Shown here one piece after another: positions 1 to 10,905 of a stretch of 64,000 nt of DNA (positions are counted from its first letter, which is position 1; the number at the start of each line of letters is the position of its first letter). The stretch lies in NCBI GenBank assembly GCA_947646735.1, contig CANTFK010000716.1, positions 28,881 through 92,880 of the forward strand, given 5' to 3'. The notes below the pieces were generated by a model. The model was not told the DNA's origin, searched no databases, and was given only the letters and a program-made list of their open reading frames with translations. The stretch is from Peronospora farinosa. Its lineage: Eukaryota; Oomycota; Peronosporomycetes; Peronosporales; Peronosporaceae. A program made the position numbers and the translations under genes.

Positions 1-261
1 CCGCATGTACAACTCATGCCGCACGACAGACCGCCTCATCTTGTGTTCTCGTCAGTACTTTTTCTCGTAGCGCTAGCCTCCCATGATGTACCCGGCCTCG
101 TAGTAGCGCTGTCGATCGATTTAACGAGTTTCTCAGAGTCACGTCCCTGCATCTGCATCTGCGGTTCCAGACCACCTGGAGCGTGTGTAGTACTCCTAGC
201 CGCCACTACTCGTTTAAAGTGTCATAGCACCATCCATATATCTCCTCCTGCTGTGCCTCTG
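1..261. other. Unassigned left edge
   Basis: I recognise no gene or repeat here. The open frame on the plus strand has no motif and runs across the LINE fragment into the E1 LTR, so it is not a credible gene. Confidence 0.4.
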
Positions 262-505
262 TCAGGTTTCCGCAAAGTTGATGTAGTACCTTCCAATCCC
301 GGTTGGCACCATTGGCAATTTAAAACCAAAATTAGGACGAGGATCGTTAGCCTTCAATTGCAAACCAAGTTCTGCCCACTTCCTCAGAAACTCTCTCCAA
401 AGTGGCCGCGTTGCTCGACATTCCCACCAGATATGCGACTTGTTGATGCCGAATTCTCGACACTCCGGCAATGGACAGCCAACGACCGTTGGACGGAATA
501 CCAGG
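262..505 (-). pseudogene. LINE reverse transcriptase C-terminal fragment (zinc-finger tail)
   Basis: Read on the minus strand from about 505, the frame gives a Cys-x4-Cys-x8-His-x4-Cys arrangement (CPLPEC ... HIWWEC) followed by RPLWREFLRKW and a stop at 262. This spacing and the aromatic HxWWEC stretch resemble the zf-RVT region that ends many L1-type LINE proteins. Only about 80 codons remain. The frame is cut at 506/507, exactly where the LTR of E1 starts, so the Gypsy element probably landed in it. No downstream half is visible beyond E1. The family call rests on this short motif only. Confidence 0.5.
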
Positions 506-506
506 T

Positions 507-1136
507 TGTAACGGGGTTACACGACGGTTGTAGCGTCTTTCCGAGAGTTTACGGTTAAACTCCCCTTTGTATTGCATATAATGCATTATGATACTTCTCT
601 TAAGAGAGGTATTAAGTATAAACGTGAAAGATACGGTATTCGGTAATACCGTATCTTATCGATTAGGATTCGATAAAACAATAATGCTGTACTAAGTACA
701 TCATACACAGATGTTTAGACGATACGTCGTTCAATAGCAAAGTCTGCATATAATAATTACTATTATCGTAATTAATCTACTTAGAGTAGCACTATTCATA
801 AAATCTTAAAGCATAAATAAAATCAGTACTCATTTTGAGTTTAAGATCGCAAGTCGCTCTGACTTGATCTCTTGTGCACTTCGTGCGTTGGTTCTCTGAA
901 CCTCTACGCTTCTAGCTTGTTCTTGCACTCTATGCGTTGGTCTCTGAGCCTTAAGCTTATTGCTTGACTGACTAAAAGTCTCTTTCCTCGTTCCGTAGAA
1001 CAGGGTGCTTTAAGTCGTTTAATTAGTTCCTTAGAACTAAGTGGCTTTTTGCCTTAACTCTATTTAGTTCTCTAGAACTAAGAGGCTTCCAGCCGAAAGT
1101 CTTCCTCTGGCTAAAGAGCTGTGCAGCTCCGCTACA
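507..1136 (+). repeat. E1 5' LTR (630 bp)
   Basis: It starts TGTAACGGGG and ends GCTACA, and is repeated directly at 7566-8195 with the same 630-bp length and five substitutions by my reading (about 99.2% identity). It is rich in perfect hairpins: 630-640 with 645-655 (11-bp stem, CGGT loop), 656-662 with 670-676, and two TTAGTTC/GAACTAA stems near 1022 and 1066. The flanking bases caggt (502-506) and gtcgc (8196-8200) do not match, so no target-site duplication is visible. Confidence 0.93.
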
Positions 1137-1138
1137 CT

Positions 1139-1156
1139 TGTTAGCACTAGTAGTCA
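1139..1156 (+). promoter_or_regulatory. E1 putative primer-binding site
   Basis: Two bases after the LTR end the sequence reads TGTTAGCACTAGTAGTC. The related E2 has TGGTAGCACTAGTAGTCC at the same place. TGG complements the CCA end of a tRNA, so E1 probably carries a G-to-T change in its primer-binding site. I cannot name the tRNA. Confidence 0.55.
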
Positions 1157-1196
1157 ATCCTACACCTAAGTCTTTCAAGACTGACCCTCTGTGAGG

Positions 1197-2187
1197 ATGG
1201 AGAATCAAAATCACCTCTCTGAGGCACAACGACTCGCCTTAGATAAATTATCTGCGTTCGTCGGGCCCGATCAAATCGAGGCCCTTTTGGCCCAAGGCCC
1301 CAAGTTCTAAATGCTCGTCTTGAGGCCTTTATGCGCTATGAGGCAACGCTCCTCGGGCAGGTCCATGACCAGGCAGCGTCAGCTGCGCCTATACAGTACA
1401 TTCCAGTACCTGTGCCCGATGCAGAGCCAAAGGCTCGCCCACTTGTTTTAAACGTAAAGACCTTCGAGGGGAAGGAGGAAGAAAATCTTCTCCTCTGGAT
1501 CCGAGAAGTTGAAATGGCAATGGATGCCGCCATGCTTGTATCCGATAAGCAATGAGTTGGCCTGTCCATATATAAGCTCTGTGGAAGATCTATAGAGTGG
1601 GATCTAACGAGCGATGTCTCTGTAAATGCTGCATTCCCCACATGGGAAATGCTAAAAAAGCAATCAACTTGCGTGTTTGCACCGCCTAATCAGGCTTATC
1701 GCGTGCTCTTACGCTTCTTAGCTACCCGACAGGGTAAGAAAGAATTGTCGGACTATGTCCAAGAGTTACGAACTCTCATTGCTGCTATGCAGCAGGACCC
1801 TCTGGCAGAGGAAGTCCGAGTAATCATTTTTTATGGAAGGACTTCGTATTGGGGTCGCCAGGACGAAAGTTTTCCGTGTCCAGCCTTCGACTTTCATAGA
1901 GGCAGTAAGCGGCTAAATTTAATTTTAAAACTGCTCGATATGGTCTGCCATGGTATAATCCAAATGCCTCTAACAGGGCGGAACCCATGGACCTCAGCCA
2001 TGCTGAAGAAGCTGAGCTTCAAGCTGCAGAGCAGCAAAATAAAATCCGTAGATGTTACATGTGCGGAAGCACTAGGCACCTCCGCCCTAGCTGTCCGCTG
2101 CAAAAGCAACGTTCAAATCGGCAAAGCCGAAACCCTGCTCCTAGCCAAAAGGCGAGCACCGCAGGGGAAAACGTCAGCTCCCAGTAG
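1197..2187 (+). pseudogene. gag: E1 gag (Ty3/Gypsy), frameshifted
   Basis: Capsid-nucleocapsid precursor of a Gypsy retrotransposon. The ATG at 1197 opens MENQNHLSEAQRLAL, homologous in position to the E2 gag start. The frame stops at about 1309 and continues in another phase (1331-1555), then again from 1649. A CCHC zinc knuckle (CYMCGSTRHLRPSC) lies near 2056-2100. At least three disruptions mean no full Gag can be made. The order LTR, primer site, gag, protease supports the call. Confidence 0.85.
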
Positions 2188-2273
2188 GTGCGGGGCGCCC
2201 TAATGGGAAAAAACTTAGTTCTGTTGGATCTTTAGGAGGTAAAGGTAAACAGGGCTTAGCCCCAGGTGGTTCT

Positions 2274-2612
2274 GTGGATGCTTCCATAGAACAAAATTAC
2301 AAGCCAGGCTTGTTGGTTGTGTCGGCAACCGTTAAGGGTTTTGAGAAACCATGGTCAATTTTAATTGACTCAGGGGCGTCAGGTAATTATGTCCGACGTC
2401 GTTCCCTTGAATGGAGTCAGCGGCATGATGAGGTGCTAAAAGCACAAGAGGGTGACAGTATAACCGTGCGTCTCGCAACAGGTGTACGTGTTACCGTTCC
2501 TATAGTTCCGTTGAACTTAGGTGTGAAGTTCTTAGACTTCAATAGCGTTGAACGCTGTCTTGTCCTAGATTTGGACTCGAGATATGATCTCATTCTCGGT
2601 GGAACGCCATGA
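2274..2612 (+). pseudogene. E1 retropepsin-like protease
   Basis: Aspartic protease domain of the Gypsy polyprotein. The active-site motif LIDSGASGNYV (about residues 31-41) matches the DSG variant seen in E2 (VDSGASQNFV), and the second hydrophobic motif DLILGG lies near the end. The frame then shifts to the one opening at 2584. It would dimerise and cleave Gag-Pol. Intact as a domain but isolated by frame breaks on both sides. Confidence 0.8.
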
Positions 2613-4800
2613 GCCATGGATCGATTGGAGATCCAAAACATTAGGCGCAACGCGCAATGTTCCTAGCGAAGCTTTGGAGAGTCATGAACCTACCTTCGCT
2701 AGAAAACAAAAGTGCTATTGGCGCGAGCCATTAACTGATTCCGTTAGTGTGCTGGACATTGTAGTGTCTGAGTTAATAAACTCCAATGTCAACAATAATA
2801 GTGTCGAGCAGAGCTCAATGACATCTAGTGGAACGGCACGTACTCCGTTGAGTGACACTCAAAGTAATATTGAGACACTGGATGTCGGTAATGACATCGG
2901 CTCTCGTATAGAGCGAGTAAAGATCGATGACCTTGTTAGTGGTGTCATCTGTAATAGTGACTCACTGGATGTCGATACTGACATCGGCTCTCGTATAGGG
3001 CAGGTCAAGGTCAAGGGATCTGTTGACCTTGTGGATGATGGTATCTCAAGTACGTTGAAGAGTACGGTCTCGTCAATGAGACGGCAGCGTCGCCAGATGG
3101 CGGCTGCGAGACGCAAAGCGTCTGTTTTATCGCATAATAATGTCAGTGACCAGTTGTACACCCTGGTCAACGGAGTGACAGGTGATGTAGATGGTGAGGT
3201 TGACCTTGAGACCCTCCCATCATTAAATGCTCTTTTAGAGCTAGACGAAATGTCTGTGGATGAATTTCATCAGGCCTTGAAGGCAGGTGCTCTATCCAAT
3301 ATGGTGGTCATTCGACCTAACCTCGAGCTGAACTCATCCTCGCTTGTCGATGAGACAGTCCTTGAAGATACAAAAGCGGCACTGAGTGCACGTAGTGGGG
3401 CATCTATTCTGAAAGACCCTTTAGATCCCTACCATCCTTTAGTTAAGGAATTCCAGGATGTGGTGTGTCACGATCCACCGTCGGTTCTACCACCTGATAA
3501 GGGTGTACGTCATGAAATTGACTTGGTTCCCAGAACCAAATACTGTGTACACGGCAGTGGCCTTTGCCCAAAGAACAGTGTGACGTCATTGACGAGTTCT
3601 TTCGTGCAAAGCACGCGGCGGGCATGGTGCGTGAGAGTAAATCTCCGCACTCGACACCCACTTTCTGTGTTAAGAAACCAAATGGTAAATGGCGTATCGC
3701 TCATGCTTATAATAAGCTCAATGCGGCCACTATACCTGCACAGACACCGTTACCTAGAAAGGATGTTCTTTAGAACAATATGGTCGATTGTACCATGTAC
3801 AGTGCGCTCGACTTAGTCGATGGATATTACCAATTGCTCATGCGAGCTAGTGATATTCCACTTACTGCTGTTAGCACTCCGAGCGGTATGCTCTGGGAGT
3901 GGTTAGTGATGCCCCAGGGGCTATCTAATGCTCCGGCTACATTTAACCGTTTGGTGACGCAATTGTTTCGACCCCATCGAAGTTATGCACAGACGTATTT
4001 TGATGACATTTTTGTCCATAGCCGAGCTGAACATGGGCGGTCAGATATTGAGAACCATAATGTTCATTTACGAGCAGTGCTCGAGTGCATGCGCACTAAT
4101 AAATTATATGCTAATGCATCTTCGGGGCCGAAGAGATTCCCTTTCTAGGGTGCTGCATTGGGAAGCGAGGCCTCCGAGCGGATCCCGCTAAGGTCAAAGT
4201 CATAGTCGATTAGCCTGTTCCACAGTCTTAGAAGGACTTGCGTAAATGGCTTGGCCTTGCCGATTACTTACACAAGTATAGCGAAAAATACGCTGACATG
4301 GCTCGGCCATTATCCAATTTACTAAAGAAGGATGTGGAATGGTGTTGGCACGCCAAATACGAAAGGTGCTCTCAAGCGGTGAAGGCGAGCCTTCTACATG
4401 CTCCTATTTTGGCTTTGCCAGACCCTGATCGACCGTTTAGCGTCGTCTGTTACACGTCGGATTTTGCCATTGGAAGTGCTATGATACAAACAGATGATGA
4501 AGGCCGTGAGCGTGTGATCGCTTTTGAATCTCGCCAGCTGAAAGCTGCAGAAAAGAACTTTTATTTCATGACAAAGAACTACTTGCGATTAAGTATGCCC
4601 TGTTCAAATTCAGAACTCATCTGCTTGGATCGAAGCCTTTTCTGATCTATACTGATCATGCGTATTTACGCACTTCGACTCAGTGGCCTCATCTCTCGCA
4701 GAGAATGGCCAGATGGCTGTCATTCTTTGCCGAATATAACTTCGAGGTGAAATATAAGCCAGGCAAGCAAAATGCTTTGGCTGATGCGTTGTCACGCAGA
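2584..4800 (+). pseudogene. pol: E1 reverse transcriptase and RNase H, degenerate
   Basis: A linker (2584-3430) with two repeated [11 protein letters not shown] blocks is followed by RT pieces: the HEIDLVP entry near 3510, [14 protein letters not shown] near 3710, [11 protein letters not shown] near 3800, MPQGLSNAPATFNR near 3910, and the active site YFDD near 4000. An in-frame stop at 3771 replaces a Leu codon kept in E2. Another stop at 4146 and frameshifts follow. RNase H is at about 4420-4700, with CYTS where the catalytic DAS is expected (E2 has CDAS). The enzyme is certainly dead. Confidence 0.85.
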
Positions 4801-6612
4801 CCTTACTATGAGCTTGGTCATGTTACTACGTTGTCGTCTTCTATCATTGATATCATTCGTACGGCGTATGCTAAAGATGATCACTGTATAGCGTTGCTAC
4901 ATGCTCTTGGCAGTGATGAGTTTAAAGACTCGGACATTAAATTGTCGGCAAGATTACGTGCGAGCCTCCATCGATATTCTATCGATCAGGGGCTGTTGTA
5001 CTATCGTACAGATGTGGTGGATTCTCCGCTTATTGTGGTTCCTCATGACGAGGACCTGAAGTATCGTATCCTCTATGAGGTACATGACACCGCCATCGGT
5101 GGTCATTTGAGTCGTGAAAAGACCTATGGGGCAGTATGCCAAGGTTATTGGTGGCCCAAATTATACAAATGGGTGAGCACATATGTGCGTACGTGTGAAA
5201 CGTGTCAACGGGTGAAATTATCGCCCCATTCGGCAGCGCCGCTGGATAGTTTGCCTATTCCCACTGGATGCTGAGAGTCCATTAGTATGGATTTTGTATT
5301 TGGCCTACTGAAAGATTCGCACGGCAATACAGGTATTGTGGTCTTTGTGGACCGTTTGAGCAAGATGGCTCACTTAGCGGCTGTCCCAGAATCGATCGAT
5401 GGTGTTGGTACAGCAGAGCTGTTTATCGACTGAGTGTTTCGCCAACATGGCTTGCCAGTGGCAATTGTTTCTGATCGTGATTTTCGTTTTACGAGTAAAT
5501 TTTGGAAGTCCGTCTTTCAGGTGCTGGCCACACGTTTGGACATGTCCACAGCGGATTATCCGCAGGCCGATGGTCAAACTGAACGCGTGAATCGCGTTGT
5601 TGAAGATATCCTACGCAGCGTTTGTGCTGAAACACCTAAGCGATGGAGCGCTATGCTCCCTGTAGTTGAGTTTGCACTCAATAATTCCGTGCACGCCTCT
5701 ACCGGCTACACTCCGTTCTATGTGAATGGCATTACACACCCACGCGTTCCGTTAACGCTACCACCGAGTGGTTCAGGGCTTGGTGGGGGAGGGGTTGCCG
5801 ATCGGCTTGCTGATGTCAGTCCTAATACTGTTAGGAAACAGGTAAATGCGTTTCTCGCAACGCGACTAAATGTCTTACGACATGTGCAAGATGCAATGGC
5901 TGATAGTCAAGATAAACAAAAGGAATATGCAGATGCGAAAGGCAGAGGTTGTATTAATGATTATGAGGTCGGAGACCAAGTATTATTAAATGCTAAAAAT
6001 CTACCTACCAATGTAGTATCCTTTGTCTTTAAGACGAAGTTGCGCCCGCGCTTTATCGGAACCTTTAAGGTCATTGCCAAGAAAGGCACAGCGTATACGC
6101 TTAACTTGCCGCGCAAATTGCGTACACATCCTGTGTTCTATGTCGGCATGCTCAAAAGGTATCGGGATCCGTCCCAAGTAAACATTAAGGCGCTCGCGCC
6201 GAGCCCATTGGCATTGTCACGGGACGAAGCATCTGCGCCAACAGGTCAAGCTGACCCTGCAGTCGGGTCCGACTCTCTTCCAGGGACTCAAGCCGGGAGT
6301 TCATCGTCTGCCTCTCTTCACGAAGGGACCGCACCTCTTGAACAAGCACGGCATGAGCTTGTGCCGATACACCGGCCTCCTCCGGCTTTGCTCGATGCGC
6401 AGGGGAACCTACAGTTCCATGTGGAGCGTCTACCGCAGAAGCGTCGCCGCCATGGTCAAAACCAGTATCTGGTAAATTGGCGGGGTTATCCCGAGTCGTG
6501 GAACTCATGGAAGTTTGAGACTCCCCTTCGGCAGGACTGCCCATACGCCGTGGACGTTTTTGAGCGTCGTGCGCAGGGTCAGCCTGTTGGCGCTGACGCT
6601 TCTCACCAGTAA
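4801..6612 (+). pseudogene. pol: E1 integrase with C-terminal chromodomain
   Basis: The zinc-binding part is HDTAIGGHLSREK and CETCQR (5085-5210). The catalytic core has Asp in MDFVFGL (about 5287), Asp in VSDRDFRFTS (about 5470) and Glu in GQTERVNR (about 5575). The GPY/F-like segment is RPRFIGTFKV (6045-6075). A Ser/Pro-rich linker leads to a chromodomain, NQYLVNWRGYPESWNSW (about 6450-6510). Breaks occur at 5272 and near 5430, but 5434-6612 is one open frame. Chromodomains are thought to steer integration to marked chromatin. Confidence 0.85.
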
Positions 6613-7160
6613 TGGTGAGGGTAGGCGGGTTAGCGACCTCGGGCTGTCGTGGACTCGCGGCTACAGGGGTAGCCTAAACATTGGGATGCTGGGTAGCAGA
6701 CGCATAATGCGTTCGTTGGGATTTCAATTTTCCCCGGGCCTTCAATTTACCGTAATCGTAACGCATCTTCCGCTCGAGTCGAACATCTACCACATCGGCA
6801 CTTGCCCGTAGGGCCCACATGCTGCTTAAACGTCGCGCATAATGCGCCCAGCGGCTGAAAGCCGTGTCTTCTTCGTCCTCGGTTTCCCCCGCGAACAGAA
6901 GGATGGAAACACCCTTTATGGGAGGAACTGGCGCACCGCGCACTTGCCTGTTAAGGTGTGCCAAGTATTGGCTTTGTGTAGTAATGTGGGGTTCCAGATA
7001 TCGTTGTCGAAGTGCCGTGCGCGTGGCAACATCCTCAGGTGAAATGGCCTCAGGCCCAATGGTCCAGCCAGAAAGGGAATGCCCAGATGCTTCCTTTAGG
7101 CGTTCTTCCACCGTAGGTGGTTTGAACCTGTACTGTCGGTGGTCCTGAATCCTCACCATA
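6185..7160 (-). CDS. Antisense open frames over the E1 chromodomain and 3' region
   Basis: Two minus-strand frames lie opposite the end of pol. 6674-7159 encodes a charged protein with no motif I know. 6185-6544 ends in a heptad-like segment (VRSLREERQTMNSRLESLEES) that may form a coiled coil. The second frame lies antisense to the chromodomain. Antisense frames also cover the E2 chromodomain. The region 7161-7565 is broken in all frames. Function unknown; this could be chance openness opposite GC-rich coding sequence. Confidence 0.35.
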
Positions 7161-7565
7161 CTCTTCGTCCGGCGCTTGGCACCTTCCTCTTGGTCAATGG
7201 TCTGCTGCTGTTGTTCGTCGAGTGCGCCGTTGACGATAGGTCAGGCGGGTCACGTAACGCTGTTAGCGCATCTGCAGCACCACTTTCAGGGAACGGATTT
7301 GGTGCATGACTAGTGTCATCTTCACCCGTGAGGGTGGCTAAAGAGACCCATCGGGTTTCACAGAGACGGTGTCACTTTCGTAATCAACCGCTTCATCAAG
7401 GTCGCCTTCAATGGTGTCCCGTGGAGTCGTGTTACTCACTGCCAGGAGGCGTCATGTTATGTGCCGTGAACAAACCGTAAGGTTTTAACGTTCGCTTAAG
7501 CACTACCTCTAAGAGGAAAAATGTCGAGTGACATTCTATGGGAACGTCAGTCTGGTGGGGGAGGG

Positions 7566-8195
7566 TGTAACGGGGTTACACGACGGTTGTAGCGTCTTTC
7601 CGAGAGTTTACGGTTAAACTCCCCTTTGTATTGCATATAATGCACTATGATACTTCTCTTTAGAGAGGTATTAAGTATAAACGTGAAAGATACGGTATTC
7701 GGTAATACCGTATCTTATCGATTAGGATTCGATAAAACAATAATGCTGTACTAAGTACATCATACACAGATGTTGAGACGATACGTCGTTCAATAGCAAA
7801 GTCTGCATATAATAATTACTATTATCGTAATTAATCTACTTAGAGTAGCACTATTCATAAAATCTTAAAGCATAAATAAAATCAGTACTCATTTTGAGTT
7901 TAAGATCGCAAGTCGCTCTGACTTGATCTCTTGTGCACTTCGTGCGTTGGTTCTCTGAACCTCTACGCTTCTAGCTTGTTCTTGCACTCTATGCGTTGGT
8001 CTCTGAGCCTTAAGCTTATTGCTTGACTGACTAAAAGTCTCTTTCCTCGTTCCGTAGAACAGGGTGCTTTAAGTCGTTTAATTAGTTCCTTAGAACTAAG
8101 TGGCTTTTTGCCTTAACTCTATTTAGTTCTCTAGAAATAAGAGGCTTCCAGCCTAAAGTCTTCCTCTGGCTAAAGAGCTGTGCAGCTCCGCTACA
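7566..8195 (+). repeat. E1 3' LTR (630 bp)
   Basis: Direct copy of 507-1136, TGTAAC to GCTACA, with the long hairpin at 7689-7714. The two LTRs differ at five positions by eye, which makes the insertion fairly recent even though the internal coding sequence carries many stops. Confidence 0.93.
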
Positions 8196-8533
8196 GTCGC
8201 GTATCGGATCTATACATATATAAATAGCCAATCAGTAGTATTATTTAATTTAATTATAATATATTAGATATGGCTTAGTCTCGAATTTGCTTAAACAAAC
8301 GCACCACGCACGAGAAGCTGAAAAGCTTTTGCGTGACGTCCGTGCTTTAGTGTTAAGAAGTTCGTTGCACTCTCGCTAAAGCGAGAGGCAACTGGTGGTA
8401 CGACTGCTTAAGTAGTCGACCAACCTCCCAACCACCCTCGCACGCGAAGGTAAGACGGTATAACCGCTTCCTCGCTTGTGCATAAGGTGTGTGCTCGTAG
8501 CACGATGCAACTTCGTAGAAGTGCCCGTCTACA
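8196..8533 (+). repeat. E2 5' LTR, right-hand part
   Basis: The sequence ends in GTCTACA just before a primer-binding site. Its body (8420-8475, AAGGTAAGACGGTATAACCGCTTCC) is found inverted at 16195-16225, and CCAATCAGTAG recurs inverted near 16430. Those matches show it is an LTR. The left part is missing: the E1 3' LTR abuts directly at 8195/8196. Confidence 0.75.
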
Positions 8534-8535
8534 CT

Positions 8536-8553
8536 TGGTAGCACTAGTAGTCC
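8536..8553 (+). promoter_or_regulatory. E2 putative primer-binding site
   Basis: TGGTAGCACTAGTAGTCC begins two bases after the LTR end. Its complement would end in GCTACCA, as a tRNA 3' end does. E1 has the same site with one substitution. Confidence 0.6.
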
Positions 8554-8592
8554 TTCCCACGACCCGTCTCTCTGAGCGTGCGTGTGGTTGAT

Positions 8593-9676
8593 ATGGTCCT
8601 TAATATGGACTGGAGTGACTTCCCTCACCTCTCCCAGCATCATAGGAAGTTGGCAGAGCATATGGCGCAGGGACTTGGTGAACAAGCCCTGGTCAACCTC
8701 TTGCGTTGTCCTCCTGAGCAACATGTTGCTCAGTTGGAGCAATTTGAGGCGTTTGTGCTCGGACAGCGTAGAAACGCGTCCGAGGTAAACAGTCAAGCCA
8801 CCGCTGAGTCCATCACTAAGACTCAGGATGAGCTTAGGCTTGAGCAAGCACGTAATGAGGCGCTCAACAGGACTGTTGAGACGCTCTCTGCCCGGCCTGC
8901 TCAATTGAGGCCCATTCGGATGGACCCTCCGAAGTTCGATGGAACTAGCCCTCACACGATTGTTCACTGGTTATTAGCAGTGGAGCAATGTGGAGTGGCG
9001 CAGCTCATCGAAGACGACACCAGAATGGTGTCGTATGCCATGTCCAACTTGCGTGGCAAAGCTTCAGAGTGGGACTTACTCTGCGCTGATGTCTAATGCT
9101 GATGCATTTCCATCATGGACGATCCTTAAGTCAAAGATTCGCGCCATGTATCAGCCGCTTAACAACGAAGTGTTGCTTATGGCGCGCTTCTTTGGAGCAC
9201 GACAGGCGAAACGCTCTCTGCAAGAGTTTGTGCAGGAGATGCGTTCGCTGTCGGCGTCCATCAATGGGGAACAGATACCAGAGCGTATCGAGGTAGCCAC
9301 GTTCATGAATGGACTTAGGCATGGCCCATCGCGTCAGGCCCTTTTCAGAAAGGTGCCAGCGACGATGGAAGAGGCAATTGAGATTGCCTTAGTTGAGGAG
9401 CAATCCTACAACAGCGCCTCGGCGACAGCCTATTACAGGCCGTCGTCCGAGAAGTCGGATGCCACTCCTATGGAGTTAGGCAATGCAGATGTGATCTGCT
9501 ACAAGTGCGGCAAGCGAGGCCATATGATGGCTCGCTGCTACGCCAAGGTAGCTGCTGGTGCTAAGGCAGCCAGCAAAAGGTCTCCCAGCCCGAAGGGAGG
9601 TGCGAAAAACCAGCGTGCACGACGCACGGGTTCAGCACCTGCCCAAGATGGGTCGGGAAATGCGGGAGCGCAGTAG
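8593..9676 (+). pseudogene. gag: E2 gag (Ty3/Gypsy), one frameshift
   Basis: Candidate starts are ATG 8593 or 8605. The N-terminal part (8605-9090) is followed by a frameshift near 9080, where LRGKASEWDLLCADV runs into a stop, and the capsid continues in another frame (YSALMSNADAFPSW ... RSLQEFVQEMRSL). A CCHC knuckle CYKCGKRGHMMARC lies at about 9498-9540, followed by a Lys/Arg/Ser-rich tail to the stop at 9674. One repairable lesion makes this better preserved than the E1 gag. Confidence 0.85.
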
Positions 9677-9726
9677 GGGCGGGATGCCCTACTGTCGCGG
9701 ACTCTGAAGCTACCCCTAAGCTCAGA

Positions 9727-10326
9727 GTGATCGAACAAATGGGTAGCATAGTCCCTGAGGTTCCGAAAGGTCGGACCTCAACCCTTTTGGTCTATAGCGC
9801 TCGAGTACGAGGCTATGACCAAGTGATGACCCTTCTCGTGGATTCGGGTGCATCACAAAACTTTGTGAAACTCGCGGCTCTGAAAAAGAGTCTGGCGAGT
9901 TATGAGTCGCTTTGCCAGGATGACAAGCGAGAAGAGGCGACCGTTCGCTTAGCGAACGATGTGCTCGTCAAATCGGAGGGAGTTCAAGTTGAACTCGCCT
10001 TCATTTTCAGTGACTTCTCTTGTAAAGAGAAGTTCACAGTGCTAGGTATGGAGAGTCCGTATGACCTCATCCTAGGCATGCCTTGGTTGGCTAAACACCA
10101 ACCATGGATAGACTGGCGTACACGCACAGTCGCTAGCTCTACGCAAGACACCGGAAAGGATGTGCTCTTGCGAGAGGCTTATGTAATTGATGCTGTGTCC
10201 AACACAGTCGAGGGTGCGACGACGGTATGTCAATCGGCAACAGGAACTAGCCAGCTCGAAAGGAGTGGTGTAGGTGGAAGTGCCCTGGCAGAAAGCCAGG
10301 TGACACATATTCCTACCCAGGTCTAA
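9727..10326 (+). CDS. E2 retropepsin-like protease
   Basis: About 196 residues from ATG 9739 (the frame is open from 9727). The active-site motif LLVDSGASQNFVK is near 9832-9870. The second motif DLILGMPWL and the following HQPWIDW mark the end of the fold at about 10110. It would process the Gypsy polyprotein. The region 10327-10905 is broken in all frames and corresponds to the protease-RT linker, as in E1. Confidence 0.8.
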   Translation: MIEQMGSIVPEVPKGRTSTLLVYSARVRGYDQVMTLLVDSGASQNFVKLAALKKSLASYESLCQDDKREEATVRLANDVLVKSEGVQVELAFIFSDFSCKEKFTVLGMESPYDLILGMPWLAKHQPWIDWRTRTVASSTQDTGKDVLLREAYVIDAVSNTVEGATTVCQSATGTSQLERSGVGGSALAESQVTHIPTQV

Positions 10327-10905
10327 AAGACTGGTGTAGTGAATGGGGCGATGACAGATAGTCATGGTTCAATAGTACTGCACAGAGCCGAGAGCCTGTG
10401 GCAGTTGATGGTGGGCTGACAGGAAGTCAAGCGCCACAAGAACTGGCACAGAGCCATGAGCGTGGTGCGGTTGGAAGGAGCGCGTTGGATGAGATAGCAA
10501 CGACACCTTCTTCCAGGCCAAAGGTCGTGGTCACTCCAACAGCAAGCACCAGACGTATTGAGAAGATTAAGGGCACGTCGAAACGAGTGACCCTGGATCA
10601 GTCTCGGTCCAAGAGGACGGACCTACAAGCGAGTTGTTCGAGGCCGTCGAAGACTAAATGCCGGAGGCATCCTCAGTTGAGGTGCTCCAACCTGTTTTGG
10701 CATCTGCCGAGGAGATAGTAAATCTCTCGGAGATGACCTGGGATCTGTTCCTGTCCGAACTAAAGAAAGAAAAGATCCACGTGATGGTCGCACCAGTTCC
10801 AGAAGAGAACGTGGTGGAAAGTTCCTCGTAGTCCGCAATGGATGAGAGCGTCTTTGCCCTGAAACCGACAAGAAGAAACGGTTCGCTGCTCAAGACTGGG
10901 AAGCC

